A stretch of 64,000 nt of DNA from Bradyrhizobium sp. CCBAU 51627. GTDB lineage: Bacteria; Pseudomonadota; Alphaproteobacteria; Rhizobiales; Xanthobacteraceae. Position numbers and translations under genes: made by a program. This document shows, piece by piece, positions 18,095-27,166 of this stretch (its first letter is position 1; each line of letters starts with the position of its first letter). The notes under the pieces were generated by a model. It was not told where the DNA came from and ran no database searches. It saw only the letters and a program-made list of their open reading frames with translations. The stretch is taken from positions 1 to 64,000 of the forward strand of contig NZ_LBJG01000082.1 of NCBI RefSeq assembly GCF_028128765.1. Reading direction: 5' to 3'.

Positions 18095-18613
18095 GTTTCG
18101 TCAGCTCTGGCATACGTCTTTTGGACAGGGCATTGATTTGCTCTCCTATCGATGCTTCCAAGCGCACCATTCCTAGTGTAGCCCCGCCGAACGATGACTA
18201 CGATCCGGCGACCGCTGATGAGCTATATACCTGCAGCCTTCCCGAAGCAGCAAAGATCACTTGCGATTCTCGATCCGCATGCAATCCGACGGCCTCACCT
18301 CCGAGAACCCTCCTGCAAGAACCTATATGGGTTAGGTATCCGCCCTTGCCGAGTCATATAGCTCGATTGGCGACACATCGTAGTCAAGTCTCGGCACCAT
18401 CGCGCAATGGCTTGGTCGTTTTGTCAGGTCGTCTTTCCAAGTCGCATCGCAAGCTGTTTCGAAGAAGGATAAAATATTGCGGAGAATGCCGGTTGAAAGT
18501 TCGCAATTTTGGCCAAAACGACTGATCGACATCAAGTTTCGATCCAAGAAGCCCGCTGCTGAGAGTGCGCGCAACGTCGACTCTTCAAAGCTCTTGCAGG
18601 GGATTGCTTCCTG
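18095..18613. other. Intergenic stretch without recognisable genes
   Basis: An open frame (18004-18525) overlaps the end of the membrane protein gene but gives no protein-like sequence. AGGGGAT near 18598 can serve as ribosome binding site of the following transporter gene. Confidence 0.35.
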
Positions 18614-19950
18614 ATGGGCGGAGCGGAATGTTCAGGGCCATCAAAACGACGCAAGACAATGTTCTGCATCTTGCTTGGACTTGGTCTAAGCTCCCTCGCA
18701 AGCGCAATCGTGAATATCGCGCTGCCGAATATCTCACGTTCATTTGCAGGCAATGACGCGGCGACCGTTTGCGTAAATGCGTATCAGCTTTCGGCAACAG
18801 TCTGCTTGTTGCCCGTCTCAAGTACGGTTGAATCGCTCGGCCTAAAACGCATCTATGCCGCCGGTCTGACCATTTTTGTTCTCGCATCTTTGGCCTGCGC
18901 GTTCGCTCCAACATTGCCTCTGCTGGTGGGTGCCCGCTTGATTCAGGGAGCCGGAGCGGCTGGGCTTTCTGTTGCCGGCGTTGCCCTCGTACGCGTGGTC
19001 TATCCGCGCGGCATGGTCAGTAAAGGTCTTGCACTGGTTGCGTTGGCGGTGGCGATACCAGGTGCATTGGGGCCCATCATCGCTGCTGCAATACTTGCCG
19101 TTGCAAAATGGCCGTGGTTGTTTCTGGTGAATTTGCCATTCGGCCTCGCGGTACCGCTCTTTATCAACGCCGCACCACCAGACGTTCGGTTCCTCGCGCC
19201 CTCGATCTGACCGGGACCGCTCTCAACACGCTTGGATTCGGGCTTTTTGTCATCGGTGTCGGTACGCTGGGTAGCAGCGACGCGCGCATTGGGATCGGAG
19301 AGATCGTCGCAGGTCTTTTCTGTTTTGGTCTCTTCATTCGACAACAACAGAAGCATCCCATGCCAATGCTGCCATTCGATCTTTATCGAATACCGGCATT
19401 TAGCTTATCGGTGTGGACATCTGTCTGCTCATATGCCGCACAAATCCTGACCTACGTCTCTTTACCTTTCCTACTTGAGACGCGGATGCATCTTTCTGCC
19501 GTAGAAACAGGTTTGCTCTTGACGTCCTGGCCGTTTATGACTGCCGTCACGGCCCCGATCGCCGGTCGCTTGACAAGCCGCTTCCCAACGTCATTGATTT
19601 GCAGCATCGGTTTGACGTTGTTGGCGGCCGGCCTACTTCTGATGGTTTTCTTGCCAACAAATCCGGCAAAGTTGGATATCGCGTGGCGATTAGCCCTTTG
19701 TGGTATCGGTTTCGGTCTTTTCCAGACCCCGAACAACACTGCGATGATGACGGCTGGACCAATCGGACGTAGCGGGGCCGCGAGTGGGATGAATGCTGCG
19801 GCTCGCTACGTCGGATGGTCGCTGGGTTCCGCCTTGATTTCGCTGATCTTCGGCGTAGGCGGAGATCATAGCGCGATCTTTTGTTTGGTTGCAGGAATGA
19901 CGTTTGCTCTGATGGGAGCTGCTACCAGCAGCGTTCGTTCACTCAGATAG
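18614..19950 (+). pseudogene. MFS drug transporter (DHA2/EmrB-like) split by a frameshift
   Basis: A major-facilitator gene in two frames. The first part (18614-19210, 198 residues) carries helices 1-6, with LGLSSLASAIVNIALPNISR, the motif ARLIQGAGAAGLSVAGVAL and WPWLFLVNLPFGLAVPLF. It hits a stop right after helix 6. The second part, one frame back (from about 19185 to 19950), continues with RALDLTGTALNTLGFGLFVI and six or more further helices, ending GMTFALMGAATSSVRSLR. Loss of one base near 19180-19200 explains the split. The original would be a 14-helix-type DHA2 exporter slightly shorter than usual (about 445 residues). Two half-proteins are unlikely to work. Alternatives are a sequencing error or ribosomal slippage; I see no slippery motif. 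Confidence 0.8.
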
Positions 19951-20021
19951 TCAACGCGGAATGCCCTACTTCGTCGAAAGTTGTGTTGCGGTTATCTAGG
20001 CTAGGTGAGCCGCAGTAGACC

Positions 20022-20048
20022 GCGTGGTAGGGCCCTAGCCAACCACGC
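20022..20048. terminator. Hairpin between convergent genes
   Basis: GCGTGGT (20022-20028) pairs with ACCACGC (20042-20048) around a 13-base loop that itself contains GGGCCC. It lies between the ends of the MFS gene and the convergent peroxiredoxin gene, where a bidirectional terminator is expected. There is no T-tract, so this is weak. Confidence 0.3.
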
Positions 20049-20121
20049 AGGACACCCCGCGAATCACGAGCACCATCCGACACATGCGCGATTTATTTTT
20101 CTCCTAGCTAAACCTTGCCTT

Positions 20122-20625
20122 TCAATTCTTTGCTAAAGATTTGAGGTGGCGGACAAAACTGAGCACATCGTCGGGCATCAGACGGCCGATCGCGCGGGTC
20201 GAATAGACGGCCGTCACCACCCGACCTTCGGGGTTCAGGACGAAACCGGTCGCCTGGAGACAGACGGGATCATCATTGACGAAGGCGCCGGTCACAGCAG
20301 AAACTGCTCGCGCATCAGCACCGTACGCGACCGGGAAACCAATTTTGTGCTTTTCGACGAGCATCTCCGACTTTTCCCGGTCGTCTACCGATACCGAGAC
20401 GACCTTGATGCCTTCACTGGCGAATCCGTCCGCCGCTCGCGCGAAAGCGGCGAGTTGAGCGTTACAGTACGGGCACCAGGAGCCACGGTGGAATATAACC
20501 ACGCCGAACCAACCTGCCAGATCGGCAGGCAAGTTGATTTTGCCGCCTCCGACGCGAGCAAAGGTTAGAGAGGGAAAAACGTCGCCGTTCTGTAGCATCA
20601 CTATCGGTCTCACTTTTTGAACCAC
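20122..20625 (-). CDS. Peroxiredoxin-like AhpC/TSA family protein
   Basis: Thioredoxin-fold protein of 167 residues. The peroxidatic region reads VVIFHRGSWCPYCNAQLAAF (about residues 42-61), with a CxxC arrangement (WCPYC) rather than the single PxxxTxxC cysteine of typical peroxiredoxins. The conserved end block RAIGRLMPDDVLSFVRHLK is typical of the AhpC/TSA 'redoxin' subfamily found in rhizobia. It probably reduces peroxides or acts as a thiol oxidoreductase in the cytoplasm; there is no export signal. The start appears to be the GTG at 20625; the ATG at 20598 is the alternative. It is convergent with the MFS pseudogene and has no operon partner. Confidence 0.86.
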   Translation of the reverse strand: MVQKVRPIVMLQNGDVFPSLTFARVGGGKINLPADLAGWFGVVIFHRGSWCPYCNAQLAAFARAADGFASEGIKVVSVSVDDREKSEMLVEKHKIGFPVAYGADARAVSAVTGAFVNDDPVCLQATGFVLNPEGRVVTAVYSTRAIGRLMPDDVLSFVRHLKSLAKN

Positions 20626-21354
20626 ATGGCGCTCAAACGGCCCGCAGCTTCGTCAAGAACGGCCCGCGCATCCAAGGATCAAATCAGCTCGCTGATCTCG
20701 TCTCCAAAACACGCGCCGATACGATGAGGTCGTTGCCTGGCATATCGAGCCTTCTAATTCTCAGTGCCCACATGGAATCGAATTCTACAACGTTGGCTTG
20801 GAGAATGATCCCATAACGTCGGCGGCGCAAAATCGCTTATCGTCATAAAGTCGATAAACGGTAGTTAATGCCGCTAGCCGCGCAACCCGAGCTAGATGCG
20901 ATTGGCCGTCTGCAGAAACTCGCCGCCTCGACAGTCGATCACCGTCCCATCCTGCGATAAACGCCCGCCTATCCACTCCGGTACTGACTTCGCAGCACTT
21001 CAATGATGTCATGTGTGGCGTCGACATGACACCCCTAAGCTTCAGGTGCCTGCGGCACGTGGGCCCTCGCGCCGATAGATCAGAAAAGGAGCCGCCTCTC
21101 CGTACACCGTGGACCCTCTCACCAGCACAATGGTCGCGTCGGAATGGAAACCATAACAGTCAGACATTTCCCTGTATGATGACGTCGTCTTAACATCGCT
21201 CGAGCCAAACGCTCCACCGCGAGTTTCAGATATCATATAAAATAGGCGGTCTCGCGACGTCGTCTTCCCGCACGTTACGGCGGAGAGGATCGTGATCTCC
21301 TATCTAGAATCGTCATCCTTCTCCGACTTTGCGCGCAACACAAGGGCAACACTT
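20626..21354. other. Intergenic stretch with one dispersed repeat
   Basis: No recognisable gene lies here. It holds a single diverged copy (20829-20870) of the 42-bp repeat also found at 23245, 23493, 33632 and 34070. The frame of the following cupin gene is open from 21292. Confidence 0.4.
20829..20870 (+). repeat. Solo diverged copy of a dispersed 42-bp repeat
   Basis: The 42 bases align without gaps to the four other copies in the window. The invariant core is cataaagtcgata, here at 20844-20856. It is the most diverged copy, and I found no convincing inverted partner nearby, so it may be a decayed end of an element like those at 23245-23534 and 33632-34111. Confidence 0.6.
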
Positions 21355-21771
21355 ATGAAGATCCGCACCATCGTCGTCGGCAGCGCCGCTCTAGTGTTTT
21401 CAATGACTGACCCTATCTGCGCCCATGATAGCCAAGCGCAAACCGTCACGAAGAACTTCGAGGCGGCTATTCCCAATATTCCTGGCAAGTCGCTGATCGC
21501 TGTGGAAGTTGATTACGCGCCCGGTGCGGCTTCTCCGTCCCACACCCATGCGAAATCAGCTTTTATTTATGCCTATGTGATCTCAGGCGCGATCGAGTCG
21601 AAGGTAAATGATAGCGGGACGCGCATCTATCGGGCTGGCGAGAGCTGGTCTGAATCTCCGGGTGCGCTCCACTCGATCAGCCGTAACGCCAGCAAGACCG
21701 AGCCGGCGAAGTTGCTCGCTGTGTTCGTCCTTGACACCAATGACGGCCCGCTCACCACGCCTAGCAACTGA
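21355..21771 (+). CDS. Exported cupin-domain protein
   Basis: Cupin of 138 residues with a signal peptide (IRTIVVGSAALVFSMTDPIC, cleavage near residue 27). The cupin motif 1 is recognisable: GAASPSHTHAKSAFIYAYVI gives the two metal-binding histidines (HTH) and a following tyrosine in place of glutamate. Motif 2 is YRAGESWSESPGALHSISRN, with the third histidine. Proteins of this kind occur in the periplasm of rhizobia and Burkholderia; function unknown, metal binding likely. The frame is open from 21292, but the ATG at 21355 begins the signal peptide. It is followed on the other strand by a cytochrome b561 gene. Confidence 0.82.
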   Translation: MKIRTIVVGSAALVFSMTDPICAHDSQAQTVTKNFEAAIPNIPGKSLIAVEVDYAPGAASPSHTHAKSAFIYAYVISGAIESKVNDSGTRIYRAGESWSESPGALHSISRNASKTEPAKLLAVFVLDTNDGPLTTPSN

Positions 21772-21828
21772 CGCTTCGACGCAGTGAGACAGCGACGTCC
21801 CTCAAGTAGCAACCATAGAGGAGTAAGA

Positions 21829-21984
21829 ATGCGTTCACTCCGTTCACGCGGCTTGCATCGCATTGAACGATCTCAACCACACTCGCTTGCACATTCAGGA
21901 CAAACCAACTGCCCACGTTGTCGAGGCTGTTTTGCGGTAGCAATGGTAACCCAGCGCAGGTCTTCACGTGCGACGATTGCGTAA
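21829..21984 (+). CDS. Possible small cysteine-containing protein
   Basis: A 51-residue frame with an excellent ribosome binding site (GAGGAGTAAG, 21817-21826) right before its ATG. It contains CPRCRGC, a CxxC-type pair, and many arginines. I recognise no family. The codon pattern is not convincing, so it may be a remnant whose start region survived. It lies 58 bp after the cupin gene in the same direction. Confidence 0.25.
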   Translation: MRSLRSRGLHRIERSQPHSLAHSGQTNCPRCRGCFAVAMVTQRRSSRATIA

Positions 21985-22269
21985 ACTGCCTGCGCGACAT
22001 CAGGACGAACCTCAATGCCGCTATACCTATTGGACGAATCCGCCATTCGGCGACTCAAAGTGCAGCGGCCAACAACGGCGGTCTGAGGGCGACCTCGGCT
22101 TCCTGCAAGAGGGCATGGATTTTGACAACATCTGCCGTATTCTTGTCAGTGCACCGTCCCAAGGAACTCCCGTCGGTTGAGCGGCGGCCTATGAGACTGA
22201 GTGATTCTGCAAACACACATCGCCAACTTCAGAGGGAGCACAGCTCTCCTCTGCAGTCGGACCCGTTAA

Positions 22270-22806
22270 TCATGCGTCGGTAATCATCGACTGAAGCACT
22301 TCATCGCGCAGATAAAAGTAGTGGAAGAGGGCCGCGGCTGTGTGCACGCCAGCAAGCCAGAGGATAGCGTTACCTAGCGTGGTATGTATTTCCATGATCA
22401 GATGACCCAGACCATGCGCCTTCGTAATCTGCGGAGCGATGTCGACTCCGGGAAGTGTGACGGGAATCCCCTCAAGCCAAGTACCAAGCACGGCCGTTGT
22501 TGGAAGCGCGATGAGGAACGCATAAAGCGCGAGGTGGACGAGCTGCGCGATTAGGGTCATCAATTGTGACATCCGCTGCTGCTTCGCTGGCGCGCCGTCG
22601 ATCAGGCGCCATATCAACCGCAACACGACCACACTGAAGACAAGAACCCCGAGCGCCTCGTGAATCCTCCGGAGCCCGTCCGCGGAGGCGGAATAGAGCG
22701 AGTAGCCATCGCCACTGCTCAGCACATAAGCGATAAGAACCAGCACGGCCGTCAGCCAATGGAATAATCGGGCACCGGCGCCGTATCGAGAGGAAGTGCT
22801 GCGCAA
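22270..22806 (-). CDS. Cytochrome b561 family protein
   Basis: Four-helix membrane dihaem cytochrome of 178 residues. The first helix has GAGARLFHWLTAVLVLIAYV with the haem-ligand histidine (about residue 16). The second carries RRIHEALGVLVFSVVVLRLI, the third LVHLALYAFLIALPTTAVLG, and the fourth HLIMEIHTTLGNAILWLAGV followed by HTAAALFHYF. These are the family positions for two bis-His haems b. CybB-type proteins oxidise membrane quinol, in E. coli with superoxide as acceptor. The TTG start at 22806 follows GAGGTAA by seven bases; no earlier ATG exists. It could take electrons to the exported redox proteins in this window, but no direct partner is adjacent. Confidence 0.9.
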   Translation of the reverse strand: MRSTSSRYGAGARLFHWLTAVLVLIAYVLSSGDGYSLYSASADGLRRIHEALGVLVFSVVVLRLIWRLIDGAPAKQQRMSQLMTLIAQLVHLALYAFLIALPTTAVLGTWLEGIPVTLPGVDIAPQITKAHGLGHLIMEIHTTLGNAILWLAGVHTAAALFHYFYLRDEVLQSMITDA

Positions 22807-23244
22807 AGCGATTACCTCACTTTAAATGCGCTGCGGCATTTGATGAACAGTTGCGGCGCGTTGCGAGAGAAGTGAGCAACTTTTGTTCATGACTTGTCGG
22901 CAACGGCCGCTTCGGCTCGCCGACGCATTTGCCCACTCCGTCCGATGGATCACCTCTGGCTCTGATCGGCGTCGCCTTGCAGGTGATCTTGACGAGTTGG
23001 TCAGGAAAGGCCTACCGCGCCGCACAGATCGGATTGCTTGCGCGAGCCGACCGAATTCATCGAGAAGCAAGCGCAATCAGACTGCCATTTTCTTGTGGCC
23101 TGAGCTCGCCAGAGACATGGATCGCATCACCGAGCTCAAACTGCTGCCTTTCAGCGACCCTCGTTGCCTTCCACGGTGGTCACATGCCCGTTGGCGGCAT
23201 TTGAACCGCGACCGTTGAAGAGTGCCCCTTCAACTGCGGCGCGT
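22807..23244. other. Intergenic stretch upstream of the oxidase module
   Basis: No recognisable gene. I looked for an FNR/FixK palindrome (TTGAT-N4-ATCAA), usual before cbb3 oxidase genes, and found none here or up to 23680. Confidence 0.35.
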
Positions 23245-23534
23245 GAAATCACCTTTAGCCATAGATTCGATAGGCCATCGTTATTGTCGCCTCTGCTGTG
23301 GCGATGCCATACCGTGGGACGCCTGCAGGCGCATATCCAAGAGACCAGCGCTCGCGCCTTTGGACAACTCGACTTGGCTCGTTTCATGGCGTCGCTCGCT
23401 TACCCGCGTCGCCACCAAGTCGATCAACGCAGGACAACCTGGATCTCTGGAGAGAGGCGGGTGGCATTCTTCGCTACGAAGCCGTTGGTAGGCGATAACG
23501 GTCGTCTATCGACTCTATGTCGAAAGGTGATTTC
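23245..23534. mobile_element. MITE-like element with 42-bp terminal inverted repeats
   Basis: A 290-bp segment bounded by inverted copies of a 42-bp sequence: 23245-23286 on + and 23493-23534 on -. Each copy begins at the outside with gaaatcacct and contains tcgatag in the middle. The interior has no convincing gene. A second element of the same design lies at 33632-34111 with an unrelated interior. I see no target-site duplication. It sits 145 bp upstream of the CcoN gene and could influence its expression. Confidence 0.55.
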
Positions 23535-23679
23535 CTTTCGCGGCACGGCTCAGCCACAAAGAAGAGGATCACTTGATGCGCCGGGTTCTCTCGATAAAGC
23601 CGGCCCGGTTGCAACGCCACTAGCATCACGCTTTTGGCGCCCCTCACGCCAACGCTGAACAACGTCGTCGAGGAGACGG

Positions 23680-25080
23680 ATGATGTCAGATAGCGCTGCA
23701 GCCATTCCACTTCGCGCGCTTCCTCCGGATGACCGCGTCTTGGCGCGGGTACTCGCGGCTTACGTGGCGTCGGCGACAATCTGGCTTGTATTCGCCACGG
23801 CGGTGGGGCTCCTCGTTAGCTACAAATTCGTTTACCCGGATTTCGCGACCACGCCGGGGTTGTCGTTCGGTCGGCTGCGCGCGATACACACCAGCGGAAC
23901 ATTTTATGCCTGGGCGAGCCAGGCGCTGATTGGGCTTGCGCTGTTCGTCGCTGCTCGCAGTTCTGGCGCAAGGCTCTACAGCGAGCGCCTCGCATGGAGC
24001 AGCCTTGCGCTCCTTAATCTTGCCGCGGTACTGGGCACGGTCACGCTCGATCTCGGGTTCACCTACGGCCAGGAGTATCGCGAATGGCTATGGTGGATTC
24101 GCGTAATCCTCGGACTCGGCTTGATCACCGCGGTCTGGAATATGATCGCCACTGTCGAGCGCCGGGATGGCGAACATATCTATATTTCTAACTGGTATAC
24201 TATCGGGGGCACGCTGTGGACGATTGTTATGGTCCTGGTGTCGATGTTGCCGTGGTATCAGTACGGACTGGGTCAGGTCGCGGTGCAGGCCTTCTTCATG
24301 CATAACGCCGTCGGACTATGGTTCACGCCTCTATCACTCGGTGTGTCCTACTATGCGCTGCCGAAGCTCCTGAACCGGCCAATCTATTCATATTCTCTCG
24401 GCGTCTTCGCATTCTGGACGAATCTCATCTTTTATCCGATCATCGGCGCTCATCATTTTGAATTCAGTCCACTACCATGGTGGCTGCAGACTACGGCCAT
24501 CGTCTTCAGTGTGGCCATGCTCGTTCCAGTGTTGAGCGGCTCAGCAAACTTCCTTCTCACCTTCCGGGGGACTCACGAATGGGTATATCGCTCACCCGCG
24601 GTTTTCATCCTCGTCGGCGTCTATGGCTATTTACTGGGATCCGCGCAAGGCACATTCGAGGCGTTTCGCTCGCTGCAACAGCTTTGGCATCTGACGAATT
24701 ACACGGTAGGGCACTCGCACCTCACGATGTATGGCTTCGTCACCTTCGCGATCTGGGGCGGCATCTATGCACTGTTGCCGCGCGCAACTGGGAAGTATCC
24801 CTATAATCTAGCGATGGGCATTCATTTTTGGCTGTCTGCCGTCGGTGTAGTCATCTATGTTGCGGCGCTGTCGGCCGCCGGCACCATTCAGGGGCTCGAC
24901 TGGTTCCGAGGACTCACCTTCATCCAGTCGGTCGAAGATGCCGCGCCATACTGGATGTGGCGCTCCGTCGGCGGCTCCCTGATGTTTGCCGGCCATCTAA
25001 TCTTCGCTTTCAACGTCTGGACGATGACCTACGGTAGGTCCCGCGCCGAGCTTGCCAAAGCCAAGACGGTGCCAGCATGA
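23680..25080 (+). CDS. ccoN: cbb3-type cytochrome c oxidase subunit I (CcoN/FixN)
   Basis: Catalytic subunit of a cbb3 oxidase, 466 residues, twelve hydrophobic segments. All cofactor ligands are visible at the positions known from Pseudomonas stutzeri CcoN: low-spin haem b His70 (AIHTSGTFYAW) and His347; CuB ligands His208 (FFMHNAVGLWF), His258 and His259 (GAHHFEF), with the cross-linked tyrosine as Tyr252; high-spin haem His345 (VGHSHLTMYGF). The enzyme reduces oxygen to water, typically at low oxygen tension. It is preceded by GAGGAGA; a second ATG follows at 23683. The stop overlaps the next gene by four bases. It lacks the longer C-terminus of common rhizobial FixN and looks like a divergent second type of CcoN. 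Confidence 0.95.
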   Translation: MMSDSAAAIPLRALPPDDRVLARVLAAYVASATIWLVFATAVGLLVSYKFVYPDFATTPGLSFGRLRAIHTSGTFYAWASQALIGLALFVAARSSGARLYSERLAWSSLALLNLAAVLGTVTLDLGFTYGQEYREWLWWIRVILGLGLITAVWNMIATVERRDGEHIYISNWYTIGGTLWTIVMVLVSMLPWYQYGLGQVAVQAFFMHNAVGLWFTPLSLGVSYYALPKLLNRPIYSYSLGVFAFWTNLIFYPIIGAHHFEFSPLPWWLQTTAIVFSVAMLVPVLSGSANFLLTFRGTHEWVYRSPAVFILVGVYGYLLGSAQGTFEAFRSLQQLWHLTNYTVGHSHLTMYGFVTFAIWGGIYALLPRATGKYPYNLAMGIHFWLSAVGVVIYVAALSAAGTIQGLDWFRGLTFIQSVEDAAPYWMWRSVGGSLMFAGHLIFAFNVWTMTYGRSRAELAKAKTVPA

Positions 25081-26405
25081 ACAGGACATTTGCCATTTCT
25101 GGCGGTTCAACGCTGATCTACACTGGATTAGCCGTTCTTATGGGTGTGCTACCAGGGATCTGGCTGTCGAAGGTGCCGCCGACGCCAGGCCTTAAGCCAC
25201 TAACCCCGATTGAGGCGCGGGGTCGAGACGTCTATGTCTCCGAAGGCTGCTTCTATTGCCATACCCAGCAAGTACGCCCGCTCTCCGGAGATAAGCCGTT
25301 TGGCCGCCCGTCTGCGCCGGGCGATTACGCCTACCAGACTACGGAATTGCTAGGTTCGGAGCGCACTGGTCCAGATTTGAGCAATATCGGCGCGCGGCAA
25401 TCGAGCAGCATATGGCAGTACATCCATCTCTATCAACCGCGTGCAGTTGTACCACAATCGATCATGCCGGCTTTCCCCTGGCTGTTTAGGACTGTGGGAA
25501 GACTGCCACCAGGAGAGAAAGCGGTGCCATTGCCGCCGCAGTTCGCGCGAGGTGATATGGTCATTCCCAGCGACGACGGCAAGGCGCTAGTTGCCTATCT
25601 GTTATCACTGAAGCAGCCCCCACTCGCTCCGGCACAGACCCGCGCCGCGACTAAGAGCTCTTCGATCGGGTCCCTGGGGTTTGACGCCACCAAGGGCGCT
25701 GCATTGTTCGCCGACAACTGCGCATCCTGCCATGGCGCGGAGGGCATGGGTGTGCCGGGAACGTTTCCGCCGCTTGCTGGAGATGCGGTGGTGAACGACG
25801 CCAATCCCACTGCACACATTGGCGCCGTGCTGCACGGACTCAGCGGGCGCGTAATCAATGGTCAAAGCTATGAAGCGCAAATGCCGGGGTTTGCCGATCA
25901 ACTGTCTGATCAGCAGATTGCTGACATCATCGATCACGAACGATCTTCGTGGGGCAATCGTGGTGCCTTAATCAGTGCGGCTGATGTCGTCGCGGCCCGT
26001 GCCAATGAACCATTGCAGAAGCAAGCAGCGACGCCGAAAGAGGCCTTACCGGTAGCGGCCCCGGCATCGACGTTCGATGTTGCGGACGGATCGAAGCTGT
26101 TCGCCGACAACTGTGGCGTCTGTCACGGTGCGGAGGGCAAAGGCGTTCCTGGCACATTTCCGCCACTTGCGGGCGATCCGGTCGTTAATGCCACTGATCC
26201 TGCCGAACACATCGCCACCATGCTACGCGGCCTCAGCGGCAAGGTAATCGACGGCCAGAAGTACGAAGTGGAGATGCCGCCGTTCGCTGACCGGCTCTCT
26301 GATCAGCAGATCGCCGATATCATCAATCACGAACGCACGTCCTGGGGTAACCACGGGGCGTTGGTAACGCCTGCCGAGGTCACGAAGCTCCGCGGCAAAA
26401 AATAG
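25077..26405 (+). CDS. CcoO-like subunit fused to two tandem cytochrome c domains (triheme)
   Basis: Protein of 442 residues. An N-terminal membrane anchor (about residues 8-30) leads into a CcoO-type domain with haem motif CFYCH at 58-62 and probable axial Met130 (SIMPAFPW). Two further cytochrome c modules follow, with CASCH at 215-219 and CGVCH at 346-350. These two modules, about 203-300 and 334-435, are strongly similar to each other (both contain GVPGTFPPLAGD and LSDQQIADII, and end in SWGN-GAL), so they arose by internal duplication. Pro/Ala-rich linkers separate the parts. Standard cbb3 oxidases have CcoO with one haem and a separate dihaem CcoP. Here no ccoP is present, and the C-terminal modules probably replace it. 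The ATGA overlap with ccoN implies coupled expression. The architecture is the main oddity of this cluster. Confidence 0.93.
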   Translation: MNRTFAISGGSTLIYTGLAVLMGVLPGIWLSKVPPTPGLKPLTPIEARGRDVYVSEGCFYCHTQQVRPLSGDKPFGRPSAPGDYAYQTTELLGSERTGPDLSNIGARQSSSIWQYIHLYQPRAVVPQSIMPAFPWLFRTVGRLPPGEKAVPLPPQFARGDMVIPSDDGKALVAYLLSLKQPPLAPAQTRAATKSSSIGSLGFDATKGAALFADNCASCHGAEGMGVPGTFPPLAGDAVVNDANPTAHIGAVLHGLSGRVINGQSYEAQMPGFADQLSDQQIADIIDHERSSWGNRGALISAADVVAARANEPLQKQAATPKEALPVAAPASTFDVADGSKLFADNCGVCHGAEGKGVPGTFPPLAGDPVVNATDPAEHIATMLRGLSGKVIDGQKYEVEMPPFADRLSDQQIADIINHERTSWGNHGALVTPAEVTKLRGKK

Positions 26406-26414
26406 GAGGTGACG

Positions 26415-26657
26415 ATGACCGATACGATTACCGCCTGGATTCTCTCGGCGCTTGGCTACCTCTGCACCTCGCCTGCGACCGCTGGTGGTGCTGGCGGTCC
26501 TAACCTTGCCGGACCACTGCTCGGCAACATGCTAGTGGCGGGCGGAGCCGGGCTCGTGACAGTCAGTTGCATCGTGGCGGCCGTGTGGATGCTTATCGCC
26601 CCGGGCGAACGAGACCCCGATCATCCAAAATATCGCGTCCTGCATGCCGACCGTTAA
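26415..26657 (+). CDS. Small membrane protein of the oxidase cluster
   Basis: Protein of 80 residues from the ATG at 26415, five bases after a perfect AGGAGG. It has two hydrophobic segments: an N-terminal one (TAWILSALGYLCTSPATAGG) and a second (NMLVAGGAGLVTVSCIVAAVWML), then a charged tail ending DHPKYRVLHADR. I recognise no family. It is nine bases downstream of the triheme subunit gene, so it is surely co-transcribed. By position it could be an accessory subunit comparable to CcoQ, which is also small and membrane-bound, but no sequence similarity to CcoQ is visible. The strong ribosome binding site argues for a real, well-translated gene. Confidence 0.75.
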   Translation: MTDTITAWILSALGYLCTSPATAGGAGGPNLAGPLLGNMLVAGGAGLVTVSCIVAAVWMLIAPGERDPDHPKYRVLHADR

Positions 26658-26670
26658 AGGAATGCAGCAC

Positions 26671-27135
26671 GTGCCCGATCCGCGCATCCGAATCTATCTC
26701 GACGAAGCGACCGATCCAGTGACCGATCAGCGGCCGCCGGTGCAGATAGCGCTCGACACAAAGAGCCTCGCCGACGGCGAGCACGCCCTGCGCATCGAAG
26801 CCCAGGACGCCACCGGCCAGGTCGGCATCCGACGCCTCCAATTCCAGGTTCGCAACGGCCCTGGAATCACAGTTAGCGGGCTTGGTGATGGGGCCCTCGT
26901 TCACGGTACGCTCCGCTTCATAGTCAACGCGTTTGGAGCCGAAGAGCCATTTGAGCCGCACCGCGCGGAATCGCCCTCGCCGATCCCTGTTTGGGTGTGG
27001 GTGCTGAGCCTGCTCATCGTTGCTTGGACCGCCTGGTATGTTGCAACGCTTTGGAACGTTCCGACGGACTACGCCAAAACGCCAACCTACTCCACGTCAA
27101 TGAATCCCTTCAAATTGCGCGCCCGAGGCGACTAA
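26671..27135 (+). CDS. Tail-anchored beta-sandwich-like protein of the oxidase cluster
   Basis: Protein of about 154 residues. The first 90 residues look like an extracytoplasmic immunoglobulin/fibronectin-type fold: PPVQIALDTKSLADGEHALR, then IEAQDATGQVGIRRLQFQVR, a pattern known from Ig-like 'adjacent to oxidase' domains. A single transmembrane helix follows (IPVWVWVLSLLIVAWTAWYV, about residues 108-127), with a short polar tail. The start is uncertain: the ATG at 26644 overlaps the previous gene but has no ribosome binding site, whereas AAAGG at 26656-26660 fits the GTG at 26671. It follows the small membrane protein directly, so it is in the oxidase operon. Function unknown; assembly factor or extra subunit are possibilities. 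Confidence 0.7.
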   Translation: MPDPRIRIYLDEATDPVTDQRPPVQIALDTKSLADGEHALRIEAQDATGQVGIRRLQFQVRNGPGITVSGLGDGALVHGTLRFIVNAFGAEEPFEPHRAESPSPIPVWVWVLSLLIVAWTAWYVATLWNVPTDYAKTPTYSTSMNPFKLRARGD

Positions 27136-27166
27136 CGATGAGGTCCTCAGCCGGGATCAAATTCAC

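Noticed and set aside
18004..18525. 173-codon plus frame overlapping the membrane protein end
   Set aside because: No ribosome binding site and protein-unlike composition; it overlaps a better gene.
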